Below are positions 13,651-27,000 of a stretch of 64,000 nt of DNA, one piece after another (positions within the stretch are counted from its first letter, which is position 1; each line of letters starts with the position of its first letter). The stretch covers positions 2,728,001-2,792,000 of the forward strand of contig VCCP01000002.1 in NCBI GenBank assembly GCA_005765155.1, in the 5' to 3' direction. Origin of the DNA: Zelopaecilomyces penicillatus. Its lineage: Eukaryota > Ascomycota > Sordariomycetes > Hypocreales > Pseudodiploosporaceae. Under the pieces are notes generated by a model. That model did no database searches. It saw only the letters and a program-made list of their open reading frames with translations, and was not told the origin of the DNA. Made by a program: the position numbers and the translations under genes.

Positions 13651-14555
13651 GAAAATAACTTACTTAGCTTTTATTAATACTATTAAAGATTTCTACTTTT
13701 TAATAATTAGATTTTTAATAAGGAAGCTTTATATTTATATATTATTATATAATCTAAGAAATCCCTTTTACTTAGCTAATAATTATTCTTATTATTATAA
13801 TTCTTTTATTTTATATAGTATATTTATTGCTTATTATTTTATTTATATATTAAGATTTTTTCTATTATATAAAATTATTCTAGTATAAAAGGGTTATCTT
13901 TTGGTTTATTTAGTTTACTTTTATTATTATATATCTTTAGATTTATAATATTAAATATATTATATATCCTAATTGAATCTGATAGTTAGAGTTAATAAGT
14001 TAAGCTATTACTTTCTATCTATTTCTTAATCTAATAAGGGTTTATAAATTTCTTTATTAACTTCCTTATAGGATGTTTTAATTTAAGGTATTTTATAGTG
14101 ATTATTATCTAATTATTAATTTTAAATTGCTTTTCTTATCTTTTCTTATTATATTACTTTTTATACTATTAATATATCTTTTTTAATACCTTTATTACTA
14201 TATTATAGCTTGCTTATAGCTCCTAAATTCTTTTCTTAAAGCCCTTATATAATCCTTTTAATTGAATTCTATCTTATATTAGTGCTATTAGTTTATAGCT
14301 ATATAATAGATAAGCTAGGGATTCTCTTATAGTATTATATTATACTATATTATAGTAGAACTAGGCTAATAATAGTCTTATAATCTAATTAAGCTGATCT
14401 TTATTAATAAAGCTTTATAGATAATATTTAATTATCTAGTTTATTTATTCTATTTATTTATTTATTTATAGATAGAATATAATACTTAATTATTATTTAT
14501 AAGCTAATAAATAATAGAATATTTTCTAGAATATATTTATAAATACTATACTATA
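13650..14555 (-). pseudogene. E2 integrase, second half, with C-terminal domain
   Basis: Minus-strand reading starts at B1 with SIVFINIF, then a LAYK-x-x-LS stretch matching the gypsy integrase 'LxxxLGxxxxxSTAYHPQTDGQ' region. It continues with YKKQYNKKRQEKQFKI and RKLIKKFINPYQI, the usual post-core basic segment and GPF-type motif. Stops sit where Gln, Arg or Trp is expected. The upstream half is at 22016-22900 beyond B1. Confidence 0.8.
14551..14555. repeat. Target-site duplication of B1 (left), CTATA
   Basis: It pairs with TTATA at 22011-22015; the single difference is C/T, as RIP would cause. Retaining one copy restores the integrase frame. Confidence 0.65.
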
Positions 14556-14556
14556 A

Positions 14557-15012
14557 TGTTTAATGAATTCCTAAGGGATAAACCTAATAAAAGGGGTTTA
14601 TATTAGCAGATAAGTTAGAGCATTCTAAGTAATATAGTCTATTATATTAATAATAAATACTAGATATTATAACCAAAGATTAAGTATCAGTATAATAAGC
14701 AATAGTAAATAATATAATAAAGTTAAAAGTATATTAATAACTATCTAAGCTATATCTAAAGAGTAAAAATTAAGGATATATATATATATTATAGATTATA
14801 ATTCAAGCTATAATCCTTATTACTAGATTATACTTAGAATTATAAGCTATCCTATTGGATTATAGTTTTAAGAGTGATCCTAAGCCTAGGATTATCTTTA
14901 GAATTATTATTTAATTCTATACTATTCCAGGCCTTTAATATATACCTAATAATATCACTTAATTATATAATCAAGGCCTATTATATAATCTTAGCTATTA
15001 GATTATAATATA
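14557..15012 (-). repeat. B1 LTR (3' LTR)
   Basis: 456 bp, beginning TGTTTAATGAATTCC and ending GATTATAATATA, homologous along its length to 21553-22008 and 59244-59698. The internal copy retains GTTTAATGAATTCC where the other two have A for G. Confidence 0.88.
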
Positions 15013-18000
15013 ATATCTCTTTTCTAAAAGGTCTTATCCTTAAGGCCTATAAATATACCTTTCTTTTCTTTCTTAATATTTATAAATTATAGGATTTATA
15101 TTATATTAAATTATTTCTTATAATATCAGATTATATTAGAAAACCTTAATATTCTTTAAAGAAGATTATTAAATATTCTATACTAGCTAAAGGTATAGAT
15201 TTTAATAATAAATTAATAGATATATTATATTCTTATTATTTTAAATAAAAATAATCTTATTATATAATAGAAAACAATAGCTATTATATAGCTTATATAA
15301 AGTAAGATCACTCCTATAATAATATTTTAATAATATCTTTATATATATACTCTTATTATATTAGAATATCTAATTCTTATTAATTTTATTAATAATAAAA
15401 CTTTTAGAGTAATATTATTATCTAGACTTTAAAGAAAAGAAAACTAAAAAAAGTATCTTAGATATTTAGGATTAATTATCTAAATTATAATTATAGCTTT
15501 CTTTAGCTCTTAACTATTTATCTTATATTTATAAACTTAAGAAAAAGGCTAAAGAATAAAGCTTTAAATTGATTTATTAAGATTTAAAGGAATTAAATAC
15601 TAAAGATAGGATTAATCTAGTTCCTGCCCTAAAGATATATAAGCATTATATAATATTAGATTTATAGTTTTTAGATGCTTTAAATAAGATAGATTAATCT
15701 TTTTTAGGTTTAGGTAATAAGTTTATTGATTTGGGTTCTTTAATTAAGCTGATTGGTTTTAAAGGAACTATTATAATATTAGATAATAGTAATTTAAATA
15801 GTTAATGGATTCCTATATATTATCTTTAGGTCTAAAACCTTTTTATTTAATAAGATACTTATTTTATTTATTCTCTTATCTAATATCTAATATAGTTTTT
15901 ACTTTTTATTCTCTTTTAATTACTTTAATTTATATTATTATATATTCCTTTATATTATTAGATACTTTATTTAATAAGGAAATATAAAATATAAGGTATA
16001 ATTATATATTCTTTGATAATAAAAGTTTATAATTAGTATTAGAAATAGCTTTCTTAACTCTAAATAATCTAAGTTTTTTAAAGTCTAATTTATTACTTGA
16101 TTATATTATTATAATATTTAGAGAAATTTTATCTAGTATATAGTATAAAAGGTATACTATATCTCTCTTTTTAAAGATTAATCCCTTTAATCTTTACTTA
16201 TTTATATAATATTTCATTCTATTATAGATAATTTAAAGTTATATATAGAGTTCTTTATATAATTATTATATTTATATAATATTTAATATAGCTTTTTCTG
16301 ATTTTAATCCTTCTTATTATAATAGATAGAATACTTTTAGTATAAATCTATAATTGATATATATTAATATAATCTATATTAACTTAGAAATAAATATATT
16401 ATAGACTAATTATATAATTAATAGATATTTTATCTAATTATTCTAATAGTAATTAATATAAGTATATAAGTATTCCTTAATAATTTAATTAATTTATTTT
16501 ATTTATCTATTTATTTATAAATAATAGATAGTATTAAGTTTATATTTAGTTCTAAGATATATTATTAATCCTTATTAAAACTTAAAGGTAAAGGTTATTC
16601 CTCTATTAGAGATAATCTTCTCTAGTAAGCTATATAAGCTTACTATCACTCTATTAAAGCTATAGATAAGATCCTTTATTAAGCTTATTTTAAGATAAGG
16701 TATAAAGTATAAGAACTTTATTAGTCTTTTTATAATAATCTATTAAGTTATAGGCTACTCCTATAAGGGATTCTATTAATAAGGATAGTTTAATAATAAA
16801 ATCAAATAATATTAATTCCTATAATTATATAGGTATTAATAGTGGTTATAACTCTTTATATAGTTTATATCTTATCAGCTTGATTTATCTATAAATAATA
16901 TAGTTATTTATAACTTTCTAAACTATTTATTATAATCCTTTGAATCTATAGTATCTTTATACTTATTCTATAGTCTTTATAATTCCTTAATAATTATAAA
17001 TAAAGGATTTATATAATTCTTATATAATGATTTCTTAGAGTTCTTTAGATATCTAGAGTTTCTTATTATACTTATAATATCTATCTTTCTATATTATACC
17101 TTTAGATACTCTTATTATATCTTCTAAGGAATATATTTATTTAATTTATTTTAAGATAGGGTTAGCTAATATAACTTAGTATATAATATTTAATTTTATT
17201 TATAGTATATCTGATTTAAATATTTAAAAGATTTATCCTTTATAATAAGGCTTTCTATTATTATAGTTGCTTCTTTAGCTTAGAATATCTATTTAATTAT
17301 TCTTGGATCCTTTATAATAGATGATTTTATAATTATAATCTATAAGGGTTTCTATATAGTAGGTTTATTATATATTTAGCTTCTATATAATAATAAAGTA
17401 AGAGATATTCTTATAATTAATAAAGATCTTTATTTAATAATTACTCTTTTATAAATAATATAAGAATTTATTAAAGGCTTTAATAATAATTATAAATTCT
17501 TTATTATAGATTAGATAATTAAGTTCTGCTTTATAAAGTTTTTTAAAATAGAAGATAATAGATTATAGTTTATCTTTATTATCTTATTATTTAATCTATA
17601 CTCTAATAGTATAATTTAAAGTATTAGTTTTAAGTTCTATAGATTTATTAGGATTATATATTACTAGTATAGATTCTTTATAGATTCGCTTTTTAAGTTC
17701 TTTAAATATAATATCTATATTAGATTTCTATAGGAATTTATAATCTTTCTTAGTATATTTAATAAATAATATAATTATTTTATTATAATTATAAATAAAC
17801 TTTTAATAGTAATTAATAAAGCCTAAAAACTCTTATATATTTATAATATTTTATAATATCAGTTAATTATATATTATAATGATTTTTATTAATTCTATTT
17901 AAATTTTATCTAATAAGAAGATATATCCTAGAAAGATAATTATATATTTATAAAATTTATATTTTTTAGATTTAATAAAAAGATTATTATCTTAGAGTAG

Positions 18001-21000
18001 TTATAATACCTTATAGATATATTCTTTATATTTTTCTTTTATTTAAAAGAAGATTAAGATATTATTTAGATAGATTATTATAAAGATATTTAAATATTCT
18101 TAAAGAATATTATTAATTATATATTAGAATATTATAAGGATATTAATTAAGCTAAAAGGTATTATTAGATATTCAAAAAGTCTAAACTTAATTCTAAAAA
18201 TGATTTTCTATTTAATATCTTTCTTTATTTAAATCAAGTTATATATTCCTTTAAGATCTAGGGTAATAAACCAGTTTATCCTATATAATCAATTATATAG
18301 TTTATTAATTAATAATAAGGGTATCTAATCCTTAATTATAATTATATTTAATAATTAATAATCTATAATTAATTATAACTTATTATTCTTTTTTAATATA
18401 AATATAATAGGATATCCTACTTTAGATATAAATAATTGGATATATCTTTTTTTAAGTATTTTATTAAGATACTCTTATAATATCTTAAATTCCTTTATAT
18501 TTAATATATAGATCTTAATAAAAATAGGCTTCTTTCTATCTATAATCTGAATTTTATAATTCTATTAATTATATAAGAGAAGCTTTATTTTAAGCTCTTT
18601 ATAAAATAGTTTAATATACTTATAGTATTCTTTAGGTATAGATATAAGTTATTTTTCTATATCTAAGGGTGATTTATTTTTAGAGTATTCTTATATTTAC
18701 TCTATTATTATCCTAAGAGTAATAATAATCTATTAGATTTATTATTATTAACTATTATATTATTTTTTAATATGATTTTCTAATAGAAGGCTTTTCTTAA
18801 TAGCTATAAAGTATACTTTCTTTGCTTTGCTTATTATTATTAGATCTTTATAATCTTTTAAAGATAATATAATATTGCTTTATTATATCTAGCCTATCTT
18901 TTAATCGATCTATAGATTATTATTAAATAATTAGGGATAGCCTAATATAAATTTATATTCTCTAGTATCTATTATATTAAATATAGTATTATCTTAATAT
19001 CCTTAGACTTTGAATTAGAGATAATCAATCTCTTTATTAATTTATCTTTTATTATAGATAAAGGTATTCTCTTTTAGGTTATATAAGAGATATAATTCTT
19101 CCTTATTATATTATAGCAGTTATATATAATTTATAGCTTTTAATAATATATAATTGCTTATTACTCTACTATCCATTAGAGTATAAAAACAATATCCTAT
19201 AATCTATATTTCTATTATTAATTTAAGCCTATTAATGCTTATTATATAAAGGGTCTTTTATAGAGGGTTATATTATAACCCTTTTATAGATAACTTTATT
19301 TATTTTTTAAGTTTCTAGGATTATATTCTTTATATAATCTATTATATTTTATTCTATTTAAGCCTTAGGTAATTATATAATATAGAGTTTAATCAGCTTA
19401 ACTTTCTTTATAGGTTTAGAAATTAAATTCTTATTTATAGAGATTCTTTATTTCCTTATATATATATTTATTTTCTTTTATATATTATTTATACCAAGGT
19501 TTATTATAGTTAATTATTATTATAGCTTTATATTAAGTTCTTCCTAAGATATTATCTTTTAATAATTATCTTTTATACTATTATATCAGCTTTTATTATA
19601 AATATATATTATACTTAAGGTTAATATAATTATATAAGTCTTTCTTTCTATAGTCTATAAGTTATAATCCATTATATCCTAATTTAAGCTTTTCTTATTT
19701 ATAGACCTTATAATAGATAGACTTATAGTCTTTGTTTTTAGCTCCTTATCTATATTCTTTTAGGGTCTTAGGGTATAGTTTAAACATACTAATCCTAAAA
19801 GATATAAAGTATTTAATCTTATATTAATTAATAAATTAATCTCCTATAAGGATATTCTTGATTCCTTATGCTTCTATATAATATAAAAAGAATTTATTCT
19901 AGATTTTTATTTTCTAATATTAAAAATAAAAGAAATTAATATATAATATCTAGCTGATTTTATTATAGAAAATATAATTAGGATCTAAAAGTATATAATT
20001 ATCTTTATATTTATTATAATTAATTCTTAATATAAAGGCTCTTTTAAGGTAATCTTTTAGAATAGGAATACCTAGGCCTTCTTTTAATATCTATTTATAA
20101 ATATATTTAATAATTATAAATTAAAGATTAATTCTATCTATATAGCTTAATACTTATATAAGTTTAATTACTGCTTTCTAAAGGTATTTATAAGTAGTAC
20201 TTTTAGGTAGTGGATATAATATAATATAATACTAAGTTATCCTAAGAGGCTCTTTATTTTTAGATTTTAAAGAGCTAGAGTTTAAGCTATTATTTATTGT
20301 TTTATCTTTAATTAAAGTATTTTTATTATCTATAATAGGGATTATTTATTAATCTAGAATCTCTTTAAAGTATTCTTTCTTATCTATATCTATATTTAAT
20401 TATTAATCTTATTATATAGTATTAGATTAGATTAATATAATCTATAATATTAATAATTATTAAGGTATAGGATATCTATAGTTTCTAGGTTATCCTTATC
20501 CCTATTCTTTTTATTCTATTATAATTAGGGTTTATCTATTTATAATTATAATATATATACTTTATTATATATTAGATATTAGTTTTTAAGATTTCTTATC
20601 TTTTTTAGATTATTTATATTATTAAGAGATATATCTATATTTATTATAGTTATAATATTAGACTTTTAATATATCTCTTTTCTAGATTATATTAAGTTCT
20701 ATTCTTTTAGGATTTAGGGTATATTTATAGATAATAGATTCTTCTTTATATCTATCTTGATTAGATTAATATTATAGCTTTTATTTAAAATCATTTTATC
20801 CTAATCCTTTGGTTTTTCTTTGTTTATATTATATAAACTATCTATTATTAATCTTAATAGCTATTCTAATATATTTAATTAAATTTTTAGATTTAACCTC
20901 CTTAAAGAGTTTATCCTTAACTTCTTCTTTAAATCTATTATAGAAGTACTCTATTAATATATTATCTTCCTAGGTAATCTATAAAGTGATCTATTTAAAT

Positions 21001-21552
21001 TCTAAGGTATAGTCTAAGGCTAATCTATATTAATATAGTAGTTTAAGTTTTTTAATTATAGCTCTTTCTTTATCTATCTATTTAAAGACTTTTTTAATTA
21101 TATCTTTAAAGTTATTATATTTCTAAAAGATCTTTTTAATTTTATTATTCTAATCTTTTTCCTTTTTATTTATATAATCTTTTATAATAGATTTAAATCA
21201 TTTAAGAGCAGCCCCTTTTATATATTCTATAATATATAGGGTTTTTATAGATTCCTTCTATAATTAATAGGGATAGAATTAATAATAAGCTTTAAATTAT
21301 ATTAGGAATATTTAAAATAATCTAGAATATCTAGTAAAAGGTCCTAGCTTATAAGATTTAATAATTTTATTAAGGTCTTTCTATTTAGCTTATAATTTAG
21401 CTTTAAGTTCTATATTCTTCTTATATAGAGTTTAAAGCTTAATAATAAATAAGGCAAGGATTAGTTAAGTAATACTTATAATAATTAAGATAGTTAATAA
21501 TATTGCTTAGGATTATATAATAATCTATTAAATAAGAGTTATTAATATATAA
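15013..21552 (-). pseudogene. B1 internal region with gypsy pol relic
   Basis: On the minus strand, 18.05-18.40 kb reads KKN-x-KL, ...IDY..., IKD-x-IPLLLIN, WFITLDLKGIYNLI, FRIKFRLFEYLIIPFSLIN and IYLNNILI. These are the gypsy RT blocks with the YLDD box changed to YLNN and Trp/Gln codons turned to stops. Integrase and RNase H should lie at 15.0-18.0 kb and gag/protease at 18.5-21.5 kb. A 60-codon open frame at 15805-15987 on the plus strand is antisense to this relic and not a gene. Confidence 0.8.
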
Positions 21553-22008
21553 TATTTAATAAATTCCTAAAGAATAAATCTAATAAAAGGGATTTATATT
21601 AATAGATAAATCAGGGTATTTTAAGTAATATAATCTATTATATTAATAATAGATACTAGATATTATAATTAGAGATTAAGTATTAGTATAATAAGTAATA
21701 GTAAATAATATAATAAAGTTAAAAGTATATTAATAATTATCTAAGCTATATCTAAAGAATAAAAATTAAGAATATATATATATATTATAGATTATAATTT
21801 AAGCTATAATCCTTATTATTAGATTATATTTAGAATTATAAGCTATTCTATTGGATTATAGTTTTAAGAGTGATTCTAAGCCTAGGATTACCTTTAGAAT
21901 TATTATCCAATTCTATACTATTCTAGGCCTTCGATATATACCTAATAATATCACTTAATTATATAATCAAGGCCTATTATATAACCTTGGCTATTAGATT
22001 ATAATATA
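21553..22008 (-). repeat. B1 LTR (5' LTR)
   Basis: 456 bp partner of 14557-15012; same length, differences almost all transitions. It begins TATTTAATAAATTCC (RIP form of TGTTTAATGAATTCC). Confidence 0.88.
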
Positions 22009-22015
22009 TATTATA

Positions 22016-23624
22016 GTCTAATATAATTCTCTATAGTATTCTAAAATACTTAAATATATAATCTAAAAATAAGATTATTAGGCTATTATTAATAATATAC
22101 TTTATTATAGGGATAAATAATAAAAATTTTATATATCTATTTATAATAATAAAAATACTATTATATATCTTATTCTTTATTTTTGATTTAGGTAAATCTA
22201 TAATAAAGTCTATAGAGATTTCCTATTAAGGTTCTTTTAGGATTAATAAAGTAATTAGATAATTATATAATTAATACTATCTGGGTTTATTTAATTAATA
22301 GGAATTATAGAATTATATAAATTTTATTATATCTCTTTTTATACCTTTTTAATAATAAATTATTATTAATTATTTTAGTATTCTATTGATTTTTTAATAG
22401 CTTAATATTAGATTATTATAAAGTATTATTAAAATTTTAGTTTTTATTCTAATTAAAATAAAGATCTTTTTAAAATATAATAATAGCTAGTTATTATTTA
22501 TTAATTAACTATTATATCTATTAAAAGAATTATTTATCTTAGATTACTCTTAGATATAAAATAAATCATTATTTTATACTTCTAATAATATAACTATAAA
22601 GGTATTAATATCCTTTAGTAATATTATAGTAATACTTCTTTAAACTATTTATTTATTTATAATTGAAATTCTCTAGGTTATATACTAAAGATAAGCCACT
22701 TACTTAATTATAATTAAAACTCTTTTAATAAGAGAGATAGATATAGATTATAACCCTATACCCTTATAGCTAGCCTCTAGAAGTCTATTTATAATTAAAG
22801 TCTCTATTAATTATATAGTTATAATTTCTAAGATTTCTTTAGTATTATAAAAATATTTAAGAAAGAAGGATAAATAGCCTTTCCTTAATTCTTAAATACT
22901 TTTTATATTTATATAATCTAGCCTTCTAAATAATATATTTACTAGATTTAATCTATTTAATTTATATTTAATTCTAAAATTAAATAGTATTAATTGATTA
23001 AATATATTTACTTATTAGCTTAAAAGCTTTTATTTTATTATTAAATAGTTATAGTTTAGATAATCTATTATAATTATAATCTTATATTCTAAATAGATTA
23101 AATAATAATATTATACCTAAAAAGCTTTTATAATTATTAATATCTTAGTATCTGATATATAATAGTATAGTTCTATCTTATTAAGTTTTCTTAATATATA
23201 AGCTATTAGGTATTATTTCTTATTAATATATTATACTAATATAGTATTTATAGTAAAATTTAATATATCTGTTTTAATATAAATAGAAATAGCTAGATTA
23301 AAGTAGGCTAGTATTAGCTACTTTAAGAATTTTTACTTTAGTTCTTTAAAAGCAGCTTGCTTATAACTTTCTATATATATAAGGCTCTTCTTCTTGCTTT
23401 TTATTAAGTCTATAAAGGGTATAATAATCTTATTATAGTTCTTAATAAACTATTAATAAAATCCTATAAAACCAAGAAATTATTAAATATCTTTAATATT
23501 AATAGATAATAGTTAATTAGCTATTATTTATATCTATTCTTCCTTTATATATATTCCTTTAGGGCTGATAATAAACCTTAGATATATTATTATATTAATA
23601 TTAAAGTTATATTTCTATAAGTTT
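22016..23624 (-). pseudogene. E2 end of RT, RNase H and first half of integrase
   Basis: On the minus strand, 23.62-23.50 kb reads the RT tail with an LRFIISPKGI-like block (family: LGFIIS..GI). Then come NIKDI..FLGFIGFY (23.5 kb) and an RNase H with YIKTDI and YINKK..LIAYILRKLNKIE, ending IIIIDYLNYN near 23.05 kb. Toward 22.0 kb it reads IYNSIFIIINRYIKF (integrase DxxxVxxDRxTK) and LDYIFKYFRI, ending IILDY at B1. Nearly all internal stops are at former Gln codons. Confidence 0.88.
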
Positions 23625-23628
23625 ATAT
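23625..23628. repeat. Target-site duplication of C1 (left), ATAT
   Basis: It pairs with ATAT at 36464-36467. Joining the flanks over one copy restores E2 pol in frame (SLYI into NL-x-KYNF). ATAT alone would be weak evidence here; the restored frame makes it convincing. Confidence 0.75.
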
Positions 23629-24025
23629 TTTAATAAGGGGAAAACAATATATATAATAACATCAACACCACCCATAGAACTGCAGGGTGATTTTAGGGTA
23701 GTTATATAGCTAGTGTAGTCTATAAGGATTAAATAGGTAAGAAAAGCTATAAAGCAGTGATATAATAAATTGAACTTAAGGGATTAATTGATTATCCTAT
23801 AACTGATCAGATAAAGAAGATAGCTTTTTAATAGCTAATCTTTTAAATACACTAGAAAATTCTTAAATAGAAGAGGGGGAAGAAAACTTGAATTTGATAA
23901 TATCTACTTATTTAAATAGCCTGGGTATGGTCTATCTACTTATATAGTTCAATCCCCCTAAGTGTAGCTTATATAGCTATAGCTTAGTTAATTAATAAGG
24001 GGGTATATTTAACCCAGCTATTAAA
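23629..24025 (-). repeat. C1 LTR (3' LTR)
   Basis: 397 bp, TTTAATAAGGGG... to ...CAGCTATTAAA. It is one of four copies in the window (36067, 37380, 62311). Differences among copies are nearly all C/T or G/A. Confidence 0.88.
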
Positions 24026-27000
24026 ACCCTCTTAGTAAATATTAAAGATAACCCTATTATTAAATTAAATAATATTTATAATTAATTAAGTAATAATATT
24101 TAAATATAATCTTTAAATACCTATATATATATACTTTACTTCTTCTCTCTTATTTATCTTTGATTAAATATTCCTTTAATATTTAATCCCTTTAACTCTT
24201 TTAATATCCCTAAAGTGTTTAACTCTATTATTTAACTTATAGATGGAGATATTATTGATTATGCTTATATAGTATAGTATTTAGATCTACTAGATTAAAT
24301 AGCTTAAGTTATTAGCCTATTAAAGGAAGCTTCTATTATCTCCTTAATATATTAAAGGGTCCCTTCTATAACCATTCTATTAGAATAGAGACTGATATAA
24401 CTATTAGAGTATTTAATATATAATATAGATCTTTTAATAAGGAATATATTATCTATCTTCTTAGTAAATTCGATAGTTATAGTATGCTTTATTGCTTTTA
24501 AGTATTATAAAAGCAAACCAGTATCTATTTAAGCAGTGGTCTCTCCCTTATATCTTATAGATTGAATTAGTGATATATAGTATAGAGAGGGCTAAGGGTT
24601 TAATTCCTTTTATTAGCTCCTTTATTTCTTTTCTAGATTTCTTTTTTCTTTATTAGGAGGATTAGTCTATTTATAAGAAAGATATCTATTATCTAATTAA
24701 GATACCCTATCTAGATTCCTATTAATAAATCATCTTAGGATTATAATAATATCCCTAGAAGTATTAATATTCTTATCTAAGTTAATTATAAGGATATTTA
24801 GAGAAATTAATTTAGCTATTTACTTCTTAAAGGTAATCTATTTCTAAGGGTTTAAATATAATATAAGCTATATTAATATTAACTTTAATTCCTTATTTAA
24901 TAAATCTTAATTAGATAATCCTTAAGTATCCTTAGTATTATTATATATAAATAAATTAAGCCTAGATAAGAGCTTAGAAATTAAATAAATAATAAATAAT
25001 TTATTTTTATTAACTCTTAAAGAATACTATTAAAGTATTATTATTTGATTATTATTAGATTAAATTATAATTAATTTAACTTCCTTAATAATAATTATAT
25101 TAATAATCTTAATTATCTTAGGCCTAATTATCTTATTATATTTAAATTTATTATTTAATTATTAGTTAATAATAGCTTTAAAGAGTATAGGTTTCTATAT
25201 TTTAATAGAATAAATAGATAGCTCTATAATAATCTATATAAATAGTATAAATAGACTATCTCTTATAGGTATATAGAAGACTCTAAAGTTATTATATAAT
25301 ATAAATAAGATATATCTATTAATTAAGAATAGTATAGTATCTTCTAGATAAATAAAATAGAATACTTTATTTATACCTTAATTATAGATTATTTAATTAT
25401 TAAGATCCTATAGAATAATATAATAAAAGCTTTATAAGTATTTAGCTATATCTAATTTATTAATAATAAGATATAATATAGTATTCCTTACTCTAAATAT
25501 ATAGCTAGATATAAACTGATTTAAATTATTAAATAGATATTAATCTCTTAATAATAAATAGAAGGGATTATTAAGGAGTAGATAAAATATATTATTATAA
25601 GATTATTTAATCTTATTTAAATCTTTTCTAATCTAATTAAGATAAGAGTAAAACCTAATTAATCCTTTAATAATAATATAGATCTAAAAGAAAGATAGAT
25701 AGCTATACTCTTAATCTTATATTTACTTTATATATAAAATAATAATAAATATAAAGTTATAAAGAAGATTAAGCTTATAAAGTATTTACTTTTATAGATA
25801 TATAAACTCTTTAATATAATATATTTATTTATCTATTTATAAATTAAAGATATAAAGCTAGCTTTTAAATTAATCCTAAATAAAGAAATATTAATATATA
25901 TTCTTATAATTAATAAATCTAATAAAGAATTATTTATTAAATATATTCTTATAGAAGATAGCTAGCCTATTAAGATAATTATAAGTATTAAGTATTAAAT
26001 AATTATAGGGTCTAAACTTATATAAAATATTAAGAAGATCTATATATATATAGAAATATTCCTTTAATTTAAAAATATATATTACTCTAAGGGCTATAAA
26101 TATATTATTAAAGATACTATAGAGTATAATTTAGAGCAAAGGGTATAATATAAAATTAATAGCTTAATCTTTATTCTTTAGTATATATAATAGTTAATAG
26201 AGTTTGATTAGATAATTGCTCTAATTCTATTCTTATAGGCCTTAAGAAAATAGCTATATAGCAGAGATAAGGCTATATATTATTAAATCTAGGGTATCTA
26301 TATTGAAATTCTAAGAAAGGGTTAATAATAGATTAAACTAGTCTTATTAAGGGACTATAAAGCAGGGTTGCTTAGAAAACCCTAGATTTATTATAAATAT
26401 AATATATTTATTAGTATATTTATAAAATAAACTTATATCTCCTTTAAGCTATATTACTTTTATAATAGTAATAAGGCTTATATTTTTAATACTTATCTAA
26501 AGGAAGGGTATAAGTAATCTAAAAGTTCTTTATTATTTTAATATTATATATTAATAAGGAGTTAGATAGGGGTATAATCAAATAATAATAGAGGTTAAGA
26601 GAATAAAATAAGATAGTATAGATGCTAGGGGGAGGTGATAGAGGTGAAAGGGGGTGATATATATAAGGTGCCTCTTTATAAGAGAGAGCTTTATAAGTAT
26701 ATAAGGGTTTAAATTAATAATCCTTTATAGTTATATATAATCACTTAATTAAAGATACCTTTTATTATAGATAGCTCTTTCTTTAAAGTATAGCTTTTTA
26801 TTATATTTAATAATGATTTATAGCTAGCAAATAATATATATTTTTATTTATATGCTTTTTAAAGGGGCTGCCTCTTAGCTTCTATAACTTTTCCTTCTTT
26901 ACCTTATAACTTAGCCCTTTTAACTTTAGGATTATTAATCTGCCTCTTATTTTCTTTAGGTTTTTGATATAGGTATTATTTAATTATAGAAACTAATTAA

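Larger units (their letters stand above)
14556..22010 (-). mobile_element. B1: Ty3/gypsy LTR retrotransposon inserted in E2 integrase
   Basis: LTRs of about 456 bp lie at 14557-15012 and 21553-22008, and the same LTR recurs at 59244-59698 (B2). A minus-strand purine tract (complement of TATCTCTTTTCT, about 15014-15025) adjoins the left LTR, giving right-to-left orientation. Minus-strand reading at 18.05-18.4 kb is a clear gypsy RT. Total length is about 7.45 kb. It interrupts E2 integrase just after IILDY. Confidence 0.9.

Noticed and set aside
15805..15987. 60-codon open frame on the plus strand
   Set aside because: It lies antisense within the B1 3' region, is very hydrophobic from AT bias, and is broken in the B2 homologue near 60505. 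Not a gene.
23629..24025. The 397-bp repeat as a MITE
   Set aside because: Paired copies bound a gypsy pol with an adjoining polypurine tract, so it is an LTR; the TTTAAT/ATTAAA ends are its short inverted termini.
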